The notes beneath the pieces are model-generated. The model was not told where the DNA came from. It worked only from the letters and a program-made list of their open reading frames with translations, and ran no database searches. A stretch of 64,000 bases of DNA. It comes from Limiplasma sp958448555. Lineage in GTDB: Bacteria > Bacillota > Clostridia > Christensenellales > Aristaeellaceae. The translations under genes and the position numbers were made by a program. The stretch is taken from contig CAUDEL010000006.1 of assembly GCA_958448555.1 (NCBI GenBank), forward strand, positions 22,202 to 86,201, given 5' to 3'. This document shows positions 1-8,048 of this stretch, piece by piece (positions within the stretch are counted from its first letter, which is position 1; each line of letters begins with the position of its first letter).

Positions 1-1028
1 CCACCTGCTCCTGCATCGGCTCCATCATGACCCCGCGCCTGAAAAAGGCGGGTTACAAGGCCGGACATATCGGTGCCCTGATCTCCTCTTCCGGCGTGCT
101 GGGCATCATGATCCCGCCGAGTATTCTCATGATCCTCTATGCCTGGGGCACCGGCACCTCCGTGCTGGCCTGCTTCCTGTCCACCATTTTGCCCGGTATC
201 ATGCTTGTGATCCTTTTCAGCATTATCAATGCATGGATGCTCAAGCATGACAAGATGTACAAGGACAACGCCCCTGCCTCCGCCGCTTCCGAACAGGCGC
301 TTCAGAACATGATCGCACAGGGCCAGCGCAAGGAAGCGGAAAGGGCCATCCGGGCTGCCGGCCCCAAGCAGAAAAGCAAGAGCGCCATTCCCGCAGTGCT
401 CATGCCCATTTTGCTGCTGGGCAGCATCTACGGCGGCATCCTGACCACCACCGAGGGCGCGGCCCTGTCGGTTGTGTATTCACTTCTCATCGGTATTTTC
501 TACTACCGCACCATCGACTGGCCTACCTTCAAGATTTCCATGCGCCAGGCCGGCGAAGCGGCCGGCACCATCATGGTCATGCTCTTTACCGTCAGCATTA
601 TCAGCCGCCTGTATGTGACCGAAAACCTGCCCGACCTCATCCTGGGTTTCATGACGTCGGTTTCGGAAAACCGCATCATCATCCTGCTGATGATAAACGT
701 GTTCATGGTCATCATCGGCATGCTGATGGACGATTGCAGCGGCACTGTGTTGTGCGGGCCGATCCTGCTTCCGATTGTCGCCGCGCTTGGCGTGACCCCG
801 ATCCAGTTCGCTGCTATCCTGAGCGTCAACCTGGGCATGGGCAACATCACCCCGCCGACAGCGCCCCTTCTGTATTTGGGCGGCCGCGTAGCCAACGCCG
901 AGGTTAAGGACATGCTTGGCCCCATGTTCAAGCTGATCTTCTTCGGCTGGATTCCAACGCTGATTAACACCACGTACTTTGCTGACTTTGCGCTGTTTAT
1001 TCCCAGGCTTCTGGGCTACGTGTCATGA
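1..1028 (+). CDS. TRAP transporter large permease (DctM family), 5' end missing
   Basis: This is the membrane channel subunit of a tripartite ATP-independent periplasmic (TRAP) transporter, which imports carboxylates or related acids with an ion gradient. The reading frame is open from the first bases (TCSCIGSIMTPRL), so the gene starts outside the window; the first ATG at 27 is internal. The pattern GVLGIMIPPSI, repeated hydrophobic helices, and the late motif NLGMGNITPPTAPLLYLGGRVA are typical of DctM. A charged, alanine-rich cytoplasmic loop lies between about 240 and 390. The stop overlaps the start of the serine dehydratase gene (ATGA), so the two are translationally coupled. That suggests, without proving it, that the imported acid is linked to serine or 2-oxoacid metabolism. 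Confidence 0.93.
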   Translation, partial: TCSCIGSIMTPRLKKAGYKAGHIGALISSSGVLGIMIPPSILMILYAWGTGTSVLACFLSTILPGIMLVILFSIINAWMLKHDKMYKDNAPASAASEQALQNMIAQGQRKEAERAIRAAGPKQKSKSAIPAVLMPILLLGSIYGGILTTTEGAALSVVYSLLIGIFYYRTIDWPTFKISMRQAGEAAGTIMVMLFTVSIISRLYVTENLPDLILGFMTSVSENRIIILLMINVFMVIIGMLMDDCSGTVLCGPILLPIVAALGVTPIQFAAILSVNLGMGNITPPTAPLLYLGGRVANAEVKDMLGPMFKLIFFGWIPTLINTTYFADFALFIPRLLGYVS

Positions 1029-2620
1029 AAAAAAGCAGTATTCTAAACGATGTGCTGGGTCCTGTGATGGCAGGGCCCAGCAGCTCTCACACCGCGGGTC
1101 CTGGGAAGATCGGCCTCGCGGTCCGAAGTATGTGGGGGAAGAAGATTCGGAATGTGGACGTGGTCTATGAGCAGGGCGGATCATATCCCAGCACGCACGT
1201 GGGGCAGGGATCGGACTTCGGATTTGCCGCGGGCCTGATGGGAATGACGACCGACGACCCCCGCTTCCGGGATTCGCTCTCCCTGGCGGGGGAGCAGGGG
1301 GTCAACGTGACCTTTCGTTTTGCGGACCTGGGCCTGCCGCATCCAAACACGGCGCGCATCGACGTCGTTGAGGACGGCAAGGTGCAGTTGTCTGCGCTGA
1401 GCTTCTCCACGGGCGGCGGGACCTTTGAAATCGTGGAGATGGACGGCTTTGCCATCCGCTTTGACGGCCAGAGGGAAAAATGGTGGCTCTGCTGCGCCGA
1501 CGGGATGGAAACGGTGCGGGCGTATCTAACGGATCATGGCGTGCGGTTCACGCAGTCCAGTCTGGAGCCCGCACGCGTGAGCTGCATCACGGACCTGCCC
1601 GGAAGCGCCGTGCTCTTTGAGGTGGAAGCCTCTGCCCTGAGCGAGCGGGAGAAGCAGGATCTGACCGCCTTGTCGCGGGAGGCGGTCTATCTGCGCAAAG
1701 CCTGCCCCGTTGTGCCTGCGGCGCTGCGCCTGAATCCCGAGCCGCCCTTTGTCACCGCTGCCGGGGCGCTTGAATACGCCCGGCGCCATCCGGGTACCGG
1801 CATGCCGGCGCTGGCGCGGCTGTACGAAAGCAGCCTGAGTACCCTGAGCGCCCCGGAGGCCGACGAGCGCATGATGGATGTCTGCCGAAGCATGCGTGCC
1901 TCCATGCAGCCGCCTCCGAAAGACGACCCCGTCCAAAACCTGATCGTACCCCGAATCGCAGACCAGCTCAGCAGGCTGTCCGCCATGCCCGTGGACATGG
2001 GGGTTATGAATTCCTGCATGGCCTGTGCCGTTGCTGTGATGGAAAACAGTTGCGCCCATCGCACGGTGGTGGCCGCGCCCACGGCGGGGTCCAGCGGCGT
2101 GATTCCCGCCGCCGTCCTCAGCGTGGGTCAGTCGCTGGGCTGTACAGAGGAGCAAACGCTGGACGCCCTGTGGAACGCGGGGCTGATCGGTGCCTGGATC
2201 GCCAATCAGGCCACCTTCGGCGCGGAGGTCGCGGGATGTCAGGCCGAAATCGGGGCCGCCGCGGCCATGGCGGCCGGCGGCGTTGTACAGCTCTTGGGCG
2301 GCGACATCGACCAGAGCATGAATGCGGCCTGCATCGCCCTGCAAAGCCTTCTTGGCCTGATCTGCGACCCCATCGGGGGCCTGACGGAATTTCCGTGCAT
2401 CGAACGCAACGTGATAGCCAGCGCCGTTGCAGTGATGTCGGCCAACATGGCGCTGTGCGGCATGAGGTCGCTCATCCCTTTGGATGAAACGATTCAGACC
2501 ATGTTGCGCGTGGGCCAGATGCTGCCCAGGGAGCTGTGCTGCACCTGTGAAGGCGGCCTTTGTACCACCCCTACGGGCCTGCATCTCGCACAGGCGGTAA
2601 AGGAACGACAGCAGACTTGA
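1025..2620 (+). CDS. L-serine ammonia-lyase, single-chain iron-sulfur type (beta + alpha domains)
   Basis: The enzyme deaminates L-serine to pyruvate and ammonia with an oxygen-sensitive [4Fe-4S] cluster. The 531-residue chain carries the beta domain first (AGPSSSHTAGP at residues 16-26 and the SYPSTHVGQGSDFG region) and the alpha domain in the second half. The alpha half has cysteine-containing conserved segments: NSCMACAV, AGCQAEIG, and CDPIGGLTEFPCIERN followed by CCTCEGG. Many Clostridia split these domains into SdaAB and SdaAA, so a one-chain form is noted. A region of about 90 residues between the domains is less conserved. It overlaps the upstream TRAP permease by four bases. Function is well supported by family motifs; the exact substrate range is not tested. 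Confidence 0.92.
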   Translation: MKKSSILNDVLGPVMAGPSSSHTAGPGKIGLAVRSMWGKKIRNVDVVYEQGGSYPSTHVGQGSDFGFAAGLMGMTTDDPRFRDSLSLAGEQGVNVTFRFADLGLPHPNTARIDVVEDGKVQLSALSFSTGGGTFEIVEMDGFAIRFDGQREKWWLCCADGMETVRAYLTDHGVRFTQSSLEPARVSCITDLPGSAVLFEVEASALSEREKQDLTALSREAVYLRKACPVVPAALRLNPEPPFVTAAGALEYARRHPGTGMPALARLYESSLSTLSAPEADERMMDVCRSMRASMQPPPKDDPVQNLIVPRIADQLSRLSAMPVDMGVMNSCMACAVAVMENSCAHRTVVAAPTAGSSGVIPAAVLSVGQSLGCTEEQTLDALWNAGLIGAWIANQATFGAEVAGCQAEIGAAAAMAAGGVVQLLGGDIDQSMNAACIALQSLLGLICDPIGGLTEFPCIERNVIASAVAVMSANMALCGMRSLIPLDETIQTMLRVGQMLPRELCCTCEGGLCTTPTGLHLAQAVKERQQT

Positions 2621-2750
2621 TGCGGCTTTTGTCAGGAGGAAGACGGGGGAGTGCTTAACCATCTCATCCTAAATATAAAGGTACAGCTTTTGTGCATCCG
2701 GGATCGTCTGCGGTTTAGGACCAATCTGCTGCTCCAATTCAGACAAAAAA

Positions 2751-2912
2751 CGGAGAGTCCTTTGTAGGATACTCAGATCCTATAAGGACACTCCGCATGG
2801 GCACAATGCCGAGCTTTCATGCGAACCCGGCGACATGTGCGGTGGGTTCGAAAGTCTTGCGCAGCAAGGTTTCCTTCTGCCGTCCGGCGAAGCCAAAGGC
2901 GGACGGCGGAAA
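2751..2912. other. Run of stem-loops in a 400-bp gene-free stretch
   Basis: The gap 2621-3024 has no convincing gene. It holds four inverted repeats: a long imperfect stem with arms 2751-2770 and 2777-2795 (one mismatch, one bulge, six-base loop); CGAACCC at 2822-2828 with GGGTTCG at 2844-2850; CTTGC-GCA-GCAAG at 2856-2868; and CCGTCCG at 2880-2886 with CGGACGG at 2900-2906, nested inside GTTTCC/GGAAAC. No T-run follows any of them, so ordinary termination is unlikely. It may be a structured RNA, a small repeat element, or the scar of one. Confidence 0.4.
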
Positions 2913-3024
2913 CATGTCTTAAGCATCTGGCGGACTTTTTCGACAAGCTGAAGGTCCATATGATTGGCCAAGCTGATCGGGGGCATTATGAGTGTGCGTC
3001 ATCATGAGGCGCCGGGGAAGACGC

Positions 3025-3699
3025 TTATCTGGACGCTCCCTCCACAAGCCCCATCGCCTCGGCAATGTCCAGGTTTACGCCCAGAACATTGACGGTTTCT
3101 TCACCGAAAATTCCAAACAGCTTCCCTTCCGTGTTGTCCTCCACAATCCGCTCTAACTGCTCCTCGCTCAGGCCGGAGGCAGTCGCCAAAGCAGGAATCT
3201 GAATACGGGCGGACTCGGGTGTAATGTGCGGATCCAGCCCCGAGCCGGAGGCCGTCATCAGATCAGCGGGAATATCCTCCCGCTTCACATCTGGGTTCGC
3301 CTCCAGAAATGCCTCGATGTCAGCCTCGACCCGTTCGGTCAGCGCGGGGTTGGAGGGTGCATAGTTGTTGGAGCCGGAACCGAGCCCGGCAAACGCGTTG
3401 CCGTCGTTGTCGTATTGGTTGCCCTGTTCATCTTCATGGTAGGTGTTATAGTTGTAAGTCGAAGGCCGTCCCTTCATGAAATAGGGCTTCGTAAAATCCT
3501 GTCCTACGTTTGCCGCTCCCACAGCCTGGCCGTCTGCATAGACCAGGCTGCCATTGGCTTGGCTGGGGAAGAGGACCGCGGAAATACCGCTGAGCAATAC
3601 AGGAAATACAAAACCGCAGAGCAGAAGCATTAGCAATGTTACCACCAAAGACTGACGCAGGCCGTGAAAAAGTGCGTTCTTGTTAGTTGTTTCGTTCAT
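3025..3699 (-). CDS. kdpC: K+-transporting ATPase subunit C (KdpC)
   Basis: KdpC is the single-pass accessory subunit of the high-affinity KdpFABC potassium pump. The product has an N-terminal membrane helix (roughly residues 10-38, VVTLLMLLLCGFVFPVLLSG) and then the conserved soluble domain with GSNNYAPSNPAL, ADLMTASGSGLDPHI and the C-terminal FGEETVNVLGVNLDIA. An upstream in-frame GTG at 3717 exists, but it sits inside the ribosome binding site; the ATG at 3699 has AGGAGG nine bases upstream and is chosen. The gene follows kdpB closely and is the last in the operon. Confidence 0.95.
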   Translation of the reverse strand: MNETTNKNALFHGLRQSLVVTLLMLLLCGFVFPVLLSGISAVLFPSQANGSLVYADGQAVGAANVGQDFTKPYFMKGRPSTYNYNTYHEDEQGNQYDNDGNAFAGLGSGSNNYAPSNPALTERVEADIEAFLEANPDVKREDIPADLMTASGSGLDPHITPESARIQIPALATASGLSEEQLERIVEDNTEGKLFGIFGEETVNVLGVNLDIAEAMGLVEGASR

Positions 3700-3713
3700 G
3701 GTAAGGGACCTCC

Positions 3714-5765
3714 TCACATGCCCATGGCCATCAGGATGGGAGCAATCATCATATCAATGATTTTGATTCCGATGAAGGGAGTGACAACGCCGCCCAGACC
3801 GTAGATCATCATATTCCGGGCCAGCATTTTTCCCGAAGACATGGGGCGGTACTTGACGCCCTTCATGGCCAGAGGAATCAGGCAGGGAATGATGATCGCA
3901 TTAAAGATCAACGCGGACAGGATCGCGCTGTTCTGCGTGCTCAGGTGCATGATGTTGAGAATGCCCAGCTGTGGGATGGCCGCCATAAACATGGCGGGAA
4001 TGATCGCAAAATACTTCGCGATATCATTTGCGATGGAGAAGGTGGTAAGGGAGCCGCGGGTGATGAGCAGCTGCTTGCCGATTTCCACCACTTCCAGAAT
4101 CTTGGTGGGATCGGAGTCCAGATCCACCATATTGGCGGCCTCCTTGGCCGCGGTGGTGCCGGAGTTCATGGCAAGGCCCACGTTTGCCTGGGCGAGGGCG
4201 GGCGCGTCGTTGGTGCCGTCGCCGGTCATGGCGACGATCTTTCCCTCCGCCTGCTCTTTTTTAATGACGCTGATCTTATCCTCCGGCTTGCACTCGGCGA
4301 TGAAGCCGTCTACCCCGGCCTCCTTGGCGATGGTGGCCGCGGTCAGGGGATTATCGCCGGTACACATGATGGTCTTGATGCCGATCGCACGCAGACGTTC
4401 AAAACGCTCTGTCATGCCGGGCTTAACGGTGTCTTTTAGGTAAATCACGCCGAGCACCTGATTGTTTTGGCATACAACCAGAGGGGTGCCGCCCAGCGAA
4501 GAAACCTTTTCCACATGGGTATGCAGATCGGCAGGAACCTTTCCTCCATGAGCTGTAACATACTGCTCAATCGCATCCGAGGCGCCTTTGCGGACCTTGG
4601 TGCCGTCCGGGAGATCCACGCCGCTCATACGGGTCTGGGCCGTAAACTCCATGAAGGAAGACCCGGGGGTTTCCTCAATGTCGGCTCCCAAACGGCGGGC
4701 CAGCTCCAGCGTGGATTTGCCCTCGGGGGTTTCGTCACGAAGGCTGGTCAGTGCCGCGCAACGAATGAGGTCGCTACGTCTTGCGCCCTCCACGGGGAAA
4801 AAATCGGCGGCCAGGCGGTTGCCAAAGGTAATGGTGCCGGTCTTGTCCAGAATCATGGTGTCCACATCGCCGCAGGCCTCAACCGCCTTGCCGGACATGG
4901 CGATCACATTGAAGCGGGTCACACGGTCCATGCCGGCAATGCCGATGGCGGAGAGCAGCCCGCCGATGGTGGTGGGGATCAGACAAACCATCAGGGCAAT
5001 CAGGGTGGACAGCGGCAGTTGAACCCCGCAATACATGCCGATGGGATACAAGGTGACAATCACGATCAGGAAAATGATTGTCAGGGAAACCAGAAGCGTG
5101 CTCAATGCGATTTCGTTGGGCGTTTTTTTTCGGGAGGCGCCTTCCACCAGCGCGATCATCCGATCCAGAAAGCTGTTGCCGGGATCAGAGGTGATGCGGA
5201 TTTTCAGCCAGTCAGACACCACGGTGGTGCCGCCGGTCACGGAGCAGAAGTCGCCGCCGCTCTCACGAACCACGGGAGCGGATTCGCCGGTGATGGCCGA
5301 TTCATCCACCGACGCGATGCCCTCAATCACCTCGCCGTCACCGGGGATCACCTCGCCGGCCACTACTATCACTACATCGCCCTTTTTCAGCTCGCTGGAA
5401 GACACGATGGTTTCGCTGCCGTCCTGATTCAGCAGATGGGCCTCGGTGTCCTTCTGGGTTTTCTTCAGGCTGGCGGCCTGGGCCTTGCCCCGGCCCTCCG
5501 CCACAGACTCCGCGAAGTTGGCAAACAGCACCGTCACCAGCAGAATGACGGAAACGATCAAGTTGTAAGTACGCAGGCCGGTATCGCCCTCGCCAAACAG
5601 CCCCGGCACAATCGTCAACAGCAGCGTAATCAGGAAGCCGATTTCCACAACGAACATGACAGGATTTTTGAGCATATAACGGGGGTCCAGCTTTTTTACG
5701 GAACCGATGAGCGCCTGCTTCAGGATCTCCGGGGTCAGCAGCTTTTTGTTTTGTTTCTTACTCAT
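3714..5765 (-). CDS. kdpB: K+-transporting P-type ATPase subunit B (KdpB)
   Basis: KdpB is the P-type ATPase that hydrolyses ATP to energise potassium transport through KdpA. The 683-residue protein shows the TGES actuator motif at 159-162, the phosphorylation site D307-KTGT and the hinge MTGDGTNDAPAL. The expected membrane helices flank the actuator and phosphorylation domains. Length is normal for the family. A ribosome binding site GGAGG precedes the start by 11 bases, 16 bases after kdpA. Its place between kdpA and kdpC is the canonical order. Confidence 0.97.
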   Translation of the reverse strand: MSKKQNKKLLTPEILKQALIGSVKKLDPRYMLKNPVMFVVEIGFLITLLLTIVPGLFGEGDTGLRTYNLIVSVILLVTVLFANFAESVAEGRGKAQAASLKKTQKDTEAHLLNQDGSETIVSSSELKKGDVVIVVAGEVIPGDGEVIEGIASVDESAITGESAPVVRESGGDFCSVTGGTTVVSDWLKIRITSDPGNSFLDRMIALVEGASRKKTPNEIALSTLLVSLTIIFLIVIVTLYPIGMYCGVQLPLSTLIALMVCLIPTTIGGLLSAIGIAGMDRVTRFNVIAMSGKAVEACGDVDTMILDKTGTITFGNRLAADFFPVEGARRSDLIRCAALTSLRDETPEGKSTLELARRLGADIEETPGSSFMEFTAQTRMSGVDLPDGTKVRKGASDAIEQYVTAHGGKVPADLHTHVEKVSSLGGTPLVVCQNNQVLGVIYLKDTVKPGMTERFERLRAIGIKTIMCTGDNPLTAATIAKEAGVDGFIAECKPEDKISVIKKEQAEGKIVAMTGDGTNDAPALAQANVGLAMNSGTTAAKEAANMVDLDSDPTKILEVVEIGKQLLITRGSLTTFSIANDIAKYFAIIPAMFMAAIPQLGILNIMHLSTQNSAILSALIFNAIIIPCLIPLAMKGVKYRPMSSGKMLARNMMIYGLGGVVTPFIGIKIIDMMIAPILMAMGM

Positions 5766-5781
5766 AGCACGAAAATCCTCC

Positions 5782-7542
5782 TTAGCCCCAAAGAGTCAGA
5801 TGCTCGGCAATGGGGCCCAGCGCCAGCGCCGGGAAGAAGGTCAGCGCGGCAAAAATATACACCACAAACACAAGGATTACCGCAAAACTCACGTTGCTGG
5901 TCTGCAATGTGCCGACAGACTCGTTTACATAGTTCTTCTTCATCAGCGAGCCTGCAATGGCCAGTTGAATTACGATAGGCAGATACCGCCCCAGGAACAT
6001 GACAATACCGGTGGTAATGTTCCAGAAGTACGTATTGTCCGCCAGCCCCTCAAATCCGGAGCCATTATTCGCGGCAGCGGAGGCGTATTCATACAGCACC
6101 TGGCTCAGGCCGTGGAAGCCGGGGTTGGTCATGCCGGCCCGGCCGGCGGCCGTCGCCACCGCCAGGGCGGAAAAGGCCAGAATCAGAAGCGGATGGATGA
6201 TGATGGCCAACGCGGTCAGCTTCATCTCGCGCCCCTCGACCTTCTTGCCCAGGTATTCGGGGGTACGCCCTACCATCAACCCACAGATGAACACCGCCAG
6301 GATCGCGTAGAGAATCATGTTCATCAGGCCCACGCCCTTGCCGCCAAAGACGCAGTTGAGCATCATGTGCATAAGCGGCACCATGCCGCCCAGAGGCGTC
6401 AATGTGTCGTGCATGTTATTGACCGTACCGGTGGTGAAGGATGTGGTCACCGTGGTAAACAACGCGGATTGGGCAATGCCGAATCGGACCTCCTTGCCTT
6501 CCATGCTGCCCGCGGCCTGGCTGAGGCCAATCTCAGCCAGTGCCGGATTGCCCTGCTGTTCCGCCCAGTAGCAAAGGCTCAGGCCAACCAGAAACAAAAT
6601 TCCCATGGCCAGAAAGATGCTTCGTCCTTCCTTGCCCAGCAGCCGGGTCATGATTCCTTCCCGATGAACGGTCAGGGTGTTTTCCGGGGCTATGTTCATC
6701 TGATGCTGACGGCGACCGTCTCCCACCATTTTCCCAAAGACAATGACGCAGGCGCCGGGCAGCAGCATCATGGAATACAGCTCGATCAGGTTGGACAGGA
6801 TGGTGGGATTCTCCATAGGCGTGGCGGAATTGGCGCCGAAAAATCCGCCGCCATTGGTGCCCAGGTGCTTGATGATTTCAAGCGCCGCTACGGGGCCCAT
6901 TGCAAGGACCTGGAAGGTACCCTCCAGGGTTTGAACCACAACATTCCCCGAAAAGTTCTGGGGCACCCCCTGCCATACCAGCAGCAGCCCGCCTGCCAGA
7001 GAGAAGGGCAGCAGCACACGGGTCGTGATGCGGACCAGATCGGCAAAAAAGTTGCCAACATTGTCCTTCGTTTTTCCGGCCAGGCCGCGAATAAAGGCCA
7101 CACAGGCGGCATAGCCGCTGGCTGCCGAAACAAACATCATAAAGATGATGACCAGCATCTGAGAAAGATAGCTCAATCCGCTTTCCCCGGAGTAGTGCTG
7201 CAGATTGGTGTTGGTCATAAAACTGATGATGGTATTGAAGGCCAGTGTGGGTTCCATTCCCTCAATCCCGTTGGGATTCAAAAGCGGGATGCTCTGGACG
7301 CGGAGAATGAAGTAGCCGATGGCGATCATCGCCGCATTGGTGCCGACAAGGGCCAGGGCGTACTGTTTCCAATTCATCCCCTTGCGCGGATCGACCCCGC
7401 CCAAATGATAAATCACGCCGTCTACCCGATCAAATACGGGGTCGGCAAAGGTGTGTTTTCCTGCGGCGATATGATAAAGATACCGTCCCACCGGAATGAC
7501 AAGGATCAAATAAATGATCGATGTCAGTACCAGCTGTAACAT
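5782..7542 (-). CDS. kdpA: K+-transporting ATPase subunit A (KdpA)
   Basis: KdpA is the channel-like, potassium-binding membrane subunit, related to the Trk/Ktr superfamily. At 586 residues it has the usual length, about ten hydrophobic segments and the selectivity-filter region TNGGGFFGANSATPMENPT, with further filter-like turns such as SFTTGTVNNMHD. The start is supported by AGGAGG eight bases upstream. kdpF lies 31 bases upstream and kdpB follows. Expression is expected when potassium is scarce or turgor falls; the adjacent kdpD supplies the sensor. Confidence 0.97.
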   Translation of the reverse strand: MLQLVLTSIIYLILVIPVGRYLYHIAAGKHTFADPVFDRVDGVIYHLGGVDPRKGMNWKQYALALVGTNAAMIAIGYFILRVQSIPLLNPNGIEGMEPTLAFNTIISFMTNTNLQHYSGESGLSYLSQMLVIIFMMFVSAASGYAACVAFIRGLAGKTKDNVGNFFADLVRITTRVLLPFSLAGGLLLVWQGVPQNFSGNVVVQTLEGTFQVLAMGPVAALEIIKHLGTNGGGFFGANSATPMENPTILSNLIELYSMMLLPGACVIVFGKMVGDGRRQHQMNIAPENTLTVHREGIMTRLLGKEGRSIFLAMGILFLVGLSLCYWAEQQGNPALAEIGLSQAAGSMEGKEVRFGIAQSALFTTVTTSFTTGTVNNMHDTLTPLGGMVPLMHMMLNCVFGGKGVGLMNMILYAILAVFICGLMVGRTPEYLGKKVEGREMKLTALAIIIHPLLILAFSALAVATAAGRAGMTNPGFHGLSQVLYEYASAAANNGSGFEGLADNTYFWNITTGIVMFLGRYLPIVIQLAIAGSLMKKNYVNESVGTLQTSNVSFAVILVFVVYIFAALTFFPALALGPIAEHLTLWG

Positions 7543-7573
7543 ACGAAATTCCTCCTATGCTGTGTACTGGACG

Positions 7574-7651
7574 TTAGAATCGCTCCGGATGCACCAGGGC
7601 GTATAGCAGATATCCGCCCAGCAGCAAGACAATTATTCCGAGCAAAATCAT
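7574..7651 (-). CDS. kdpF: KdpF, 25-residue membrane peptide
   Basis: A short frame directly upstream of kdpA encodes MILLGIIVLLLGGYLLYALVHPERF split as one hydrophobic helix plus a HPERF tail, the hallmark of KdpF, which stabilises the KdpABC complex. It has AGGAG about nine bases before the ATG. It is too short for routine gene calling. Position, size, and the terminal ALVHPERF-type ending make the call firm. Confidence 0.9.
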   Translation of the reverse strand: MILLGIIVLLLGGYLLYALVHPERF

Positions 7652-7673
7652 CCTGTTCAACTCCTGCTTTCCA

Positions 7674-7772
7674 TCATTCCTGAGAATCAACTTGCCGTCG
7701 GCACCAGTTCACCAGCAACCAGACAAGGCCAAAACCCGCCAACAGGGTTCCTGCCATAATGAAATCCATCAT
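7674..7772 (-). CDS. Tiny membrane protein, 32 residues, kdp-linked
   Basis: A 32-residue frame begins with MMDFIMAGTLLAGFGLVW, forms a single predicted membrane helix (residues 5-23) and ends in a charged tail with two arginines. It lies between the other tiny ORF and kdpF on the same strand, two bases after the preceding stop. I know of short membrane ORFs before kdpA in some Firmicutes but cannot assign a named family. It is probably real, given the compact tandem arrangement, and may be an extra KdpF-like peptide; that is inference. The upstream sequence has only a weak GGAG-type binding site. Confidence 0.55.
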   Translation of the reverse strand: MMDFIMAGTLLAGFGLVWLLVNWCRRQVDSQE

Positions 7773-7774
7773 AC

Positions 7775-7897
7775 TTAGCGCTCCCTTCGCTGATATGGAT
7801 GATGCCATGCCGGATTATCCGTTTTTCCGGCCATGATTGTCTGCGCAATCATTCCAATGATGGCGCCGACAAGCATCACCAGCGCATACTCTGCCAT
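7775..7897 (-). CDS. Tiny membrane protein, 40 residues, kdp-linked
   Basis: The frame starts MAEYALVMLVGAIIGMIAQT and contains one membrane helix followed by a polar, histidine- and arginine-rich end. The ATG at 7897 is preceded by AAAAGGAGAGAGACC, a good ribosome binding site, whereas the longer frame reaching back to 8113 has no sign of real coding and overlaps the kdpD end. It is the first gene after kdpD. Its function is unknown; the position suggests a regulatory or assembly peptide of the potassium pump. Confidence 0.6.
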   Translation of the reverse strand: MAEYALVMLVGAIIGMIAQTIMAGKTDNPAWHHPYQRRER

Positions 7898-7929
7898 AAG
7901 GTCTCTCTCCTTTTGCAACTGGCCTGCAC

Positions 7930-7954
7930 GCAAAACACACGACATCTGTTTTGC
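7930..7954. promoter_or_regulatory. Inverted repeat before the kdp structural genes
   Basis: A perfect dyad with arms GCAAAACA and TGTTTTGC is separated by nine bases, in the gap between kdpD and the first small ORF. A second dyad with arms AATCCGC and GCGGGGATT lies at 7971-7992. Either could be an operator for the kdpFABC transcript or an RNA element; there is no T-run. A promoter could not be fixed here. Confidence 0.35.
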
Positions 7955-8048
7955 CCGCATAGCATATCGCAATCCGCAATAAGCGGGGATTAAGGAAAAC
8001 AAAACGATGTTAACATGAGATAAATATTCCGCCATTCCGTTTTGCGCG

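Noticed and set aside
3841..7539. Long open frames opposite kdpB and kdpA
   Set aside because: They are antisense shadows of GC-rich genes, have low-complexity composition rich in G, Q, R and H, and the sense strand carries unmistakable Kdp motifs.
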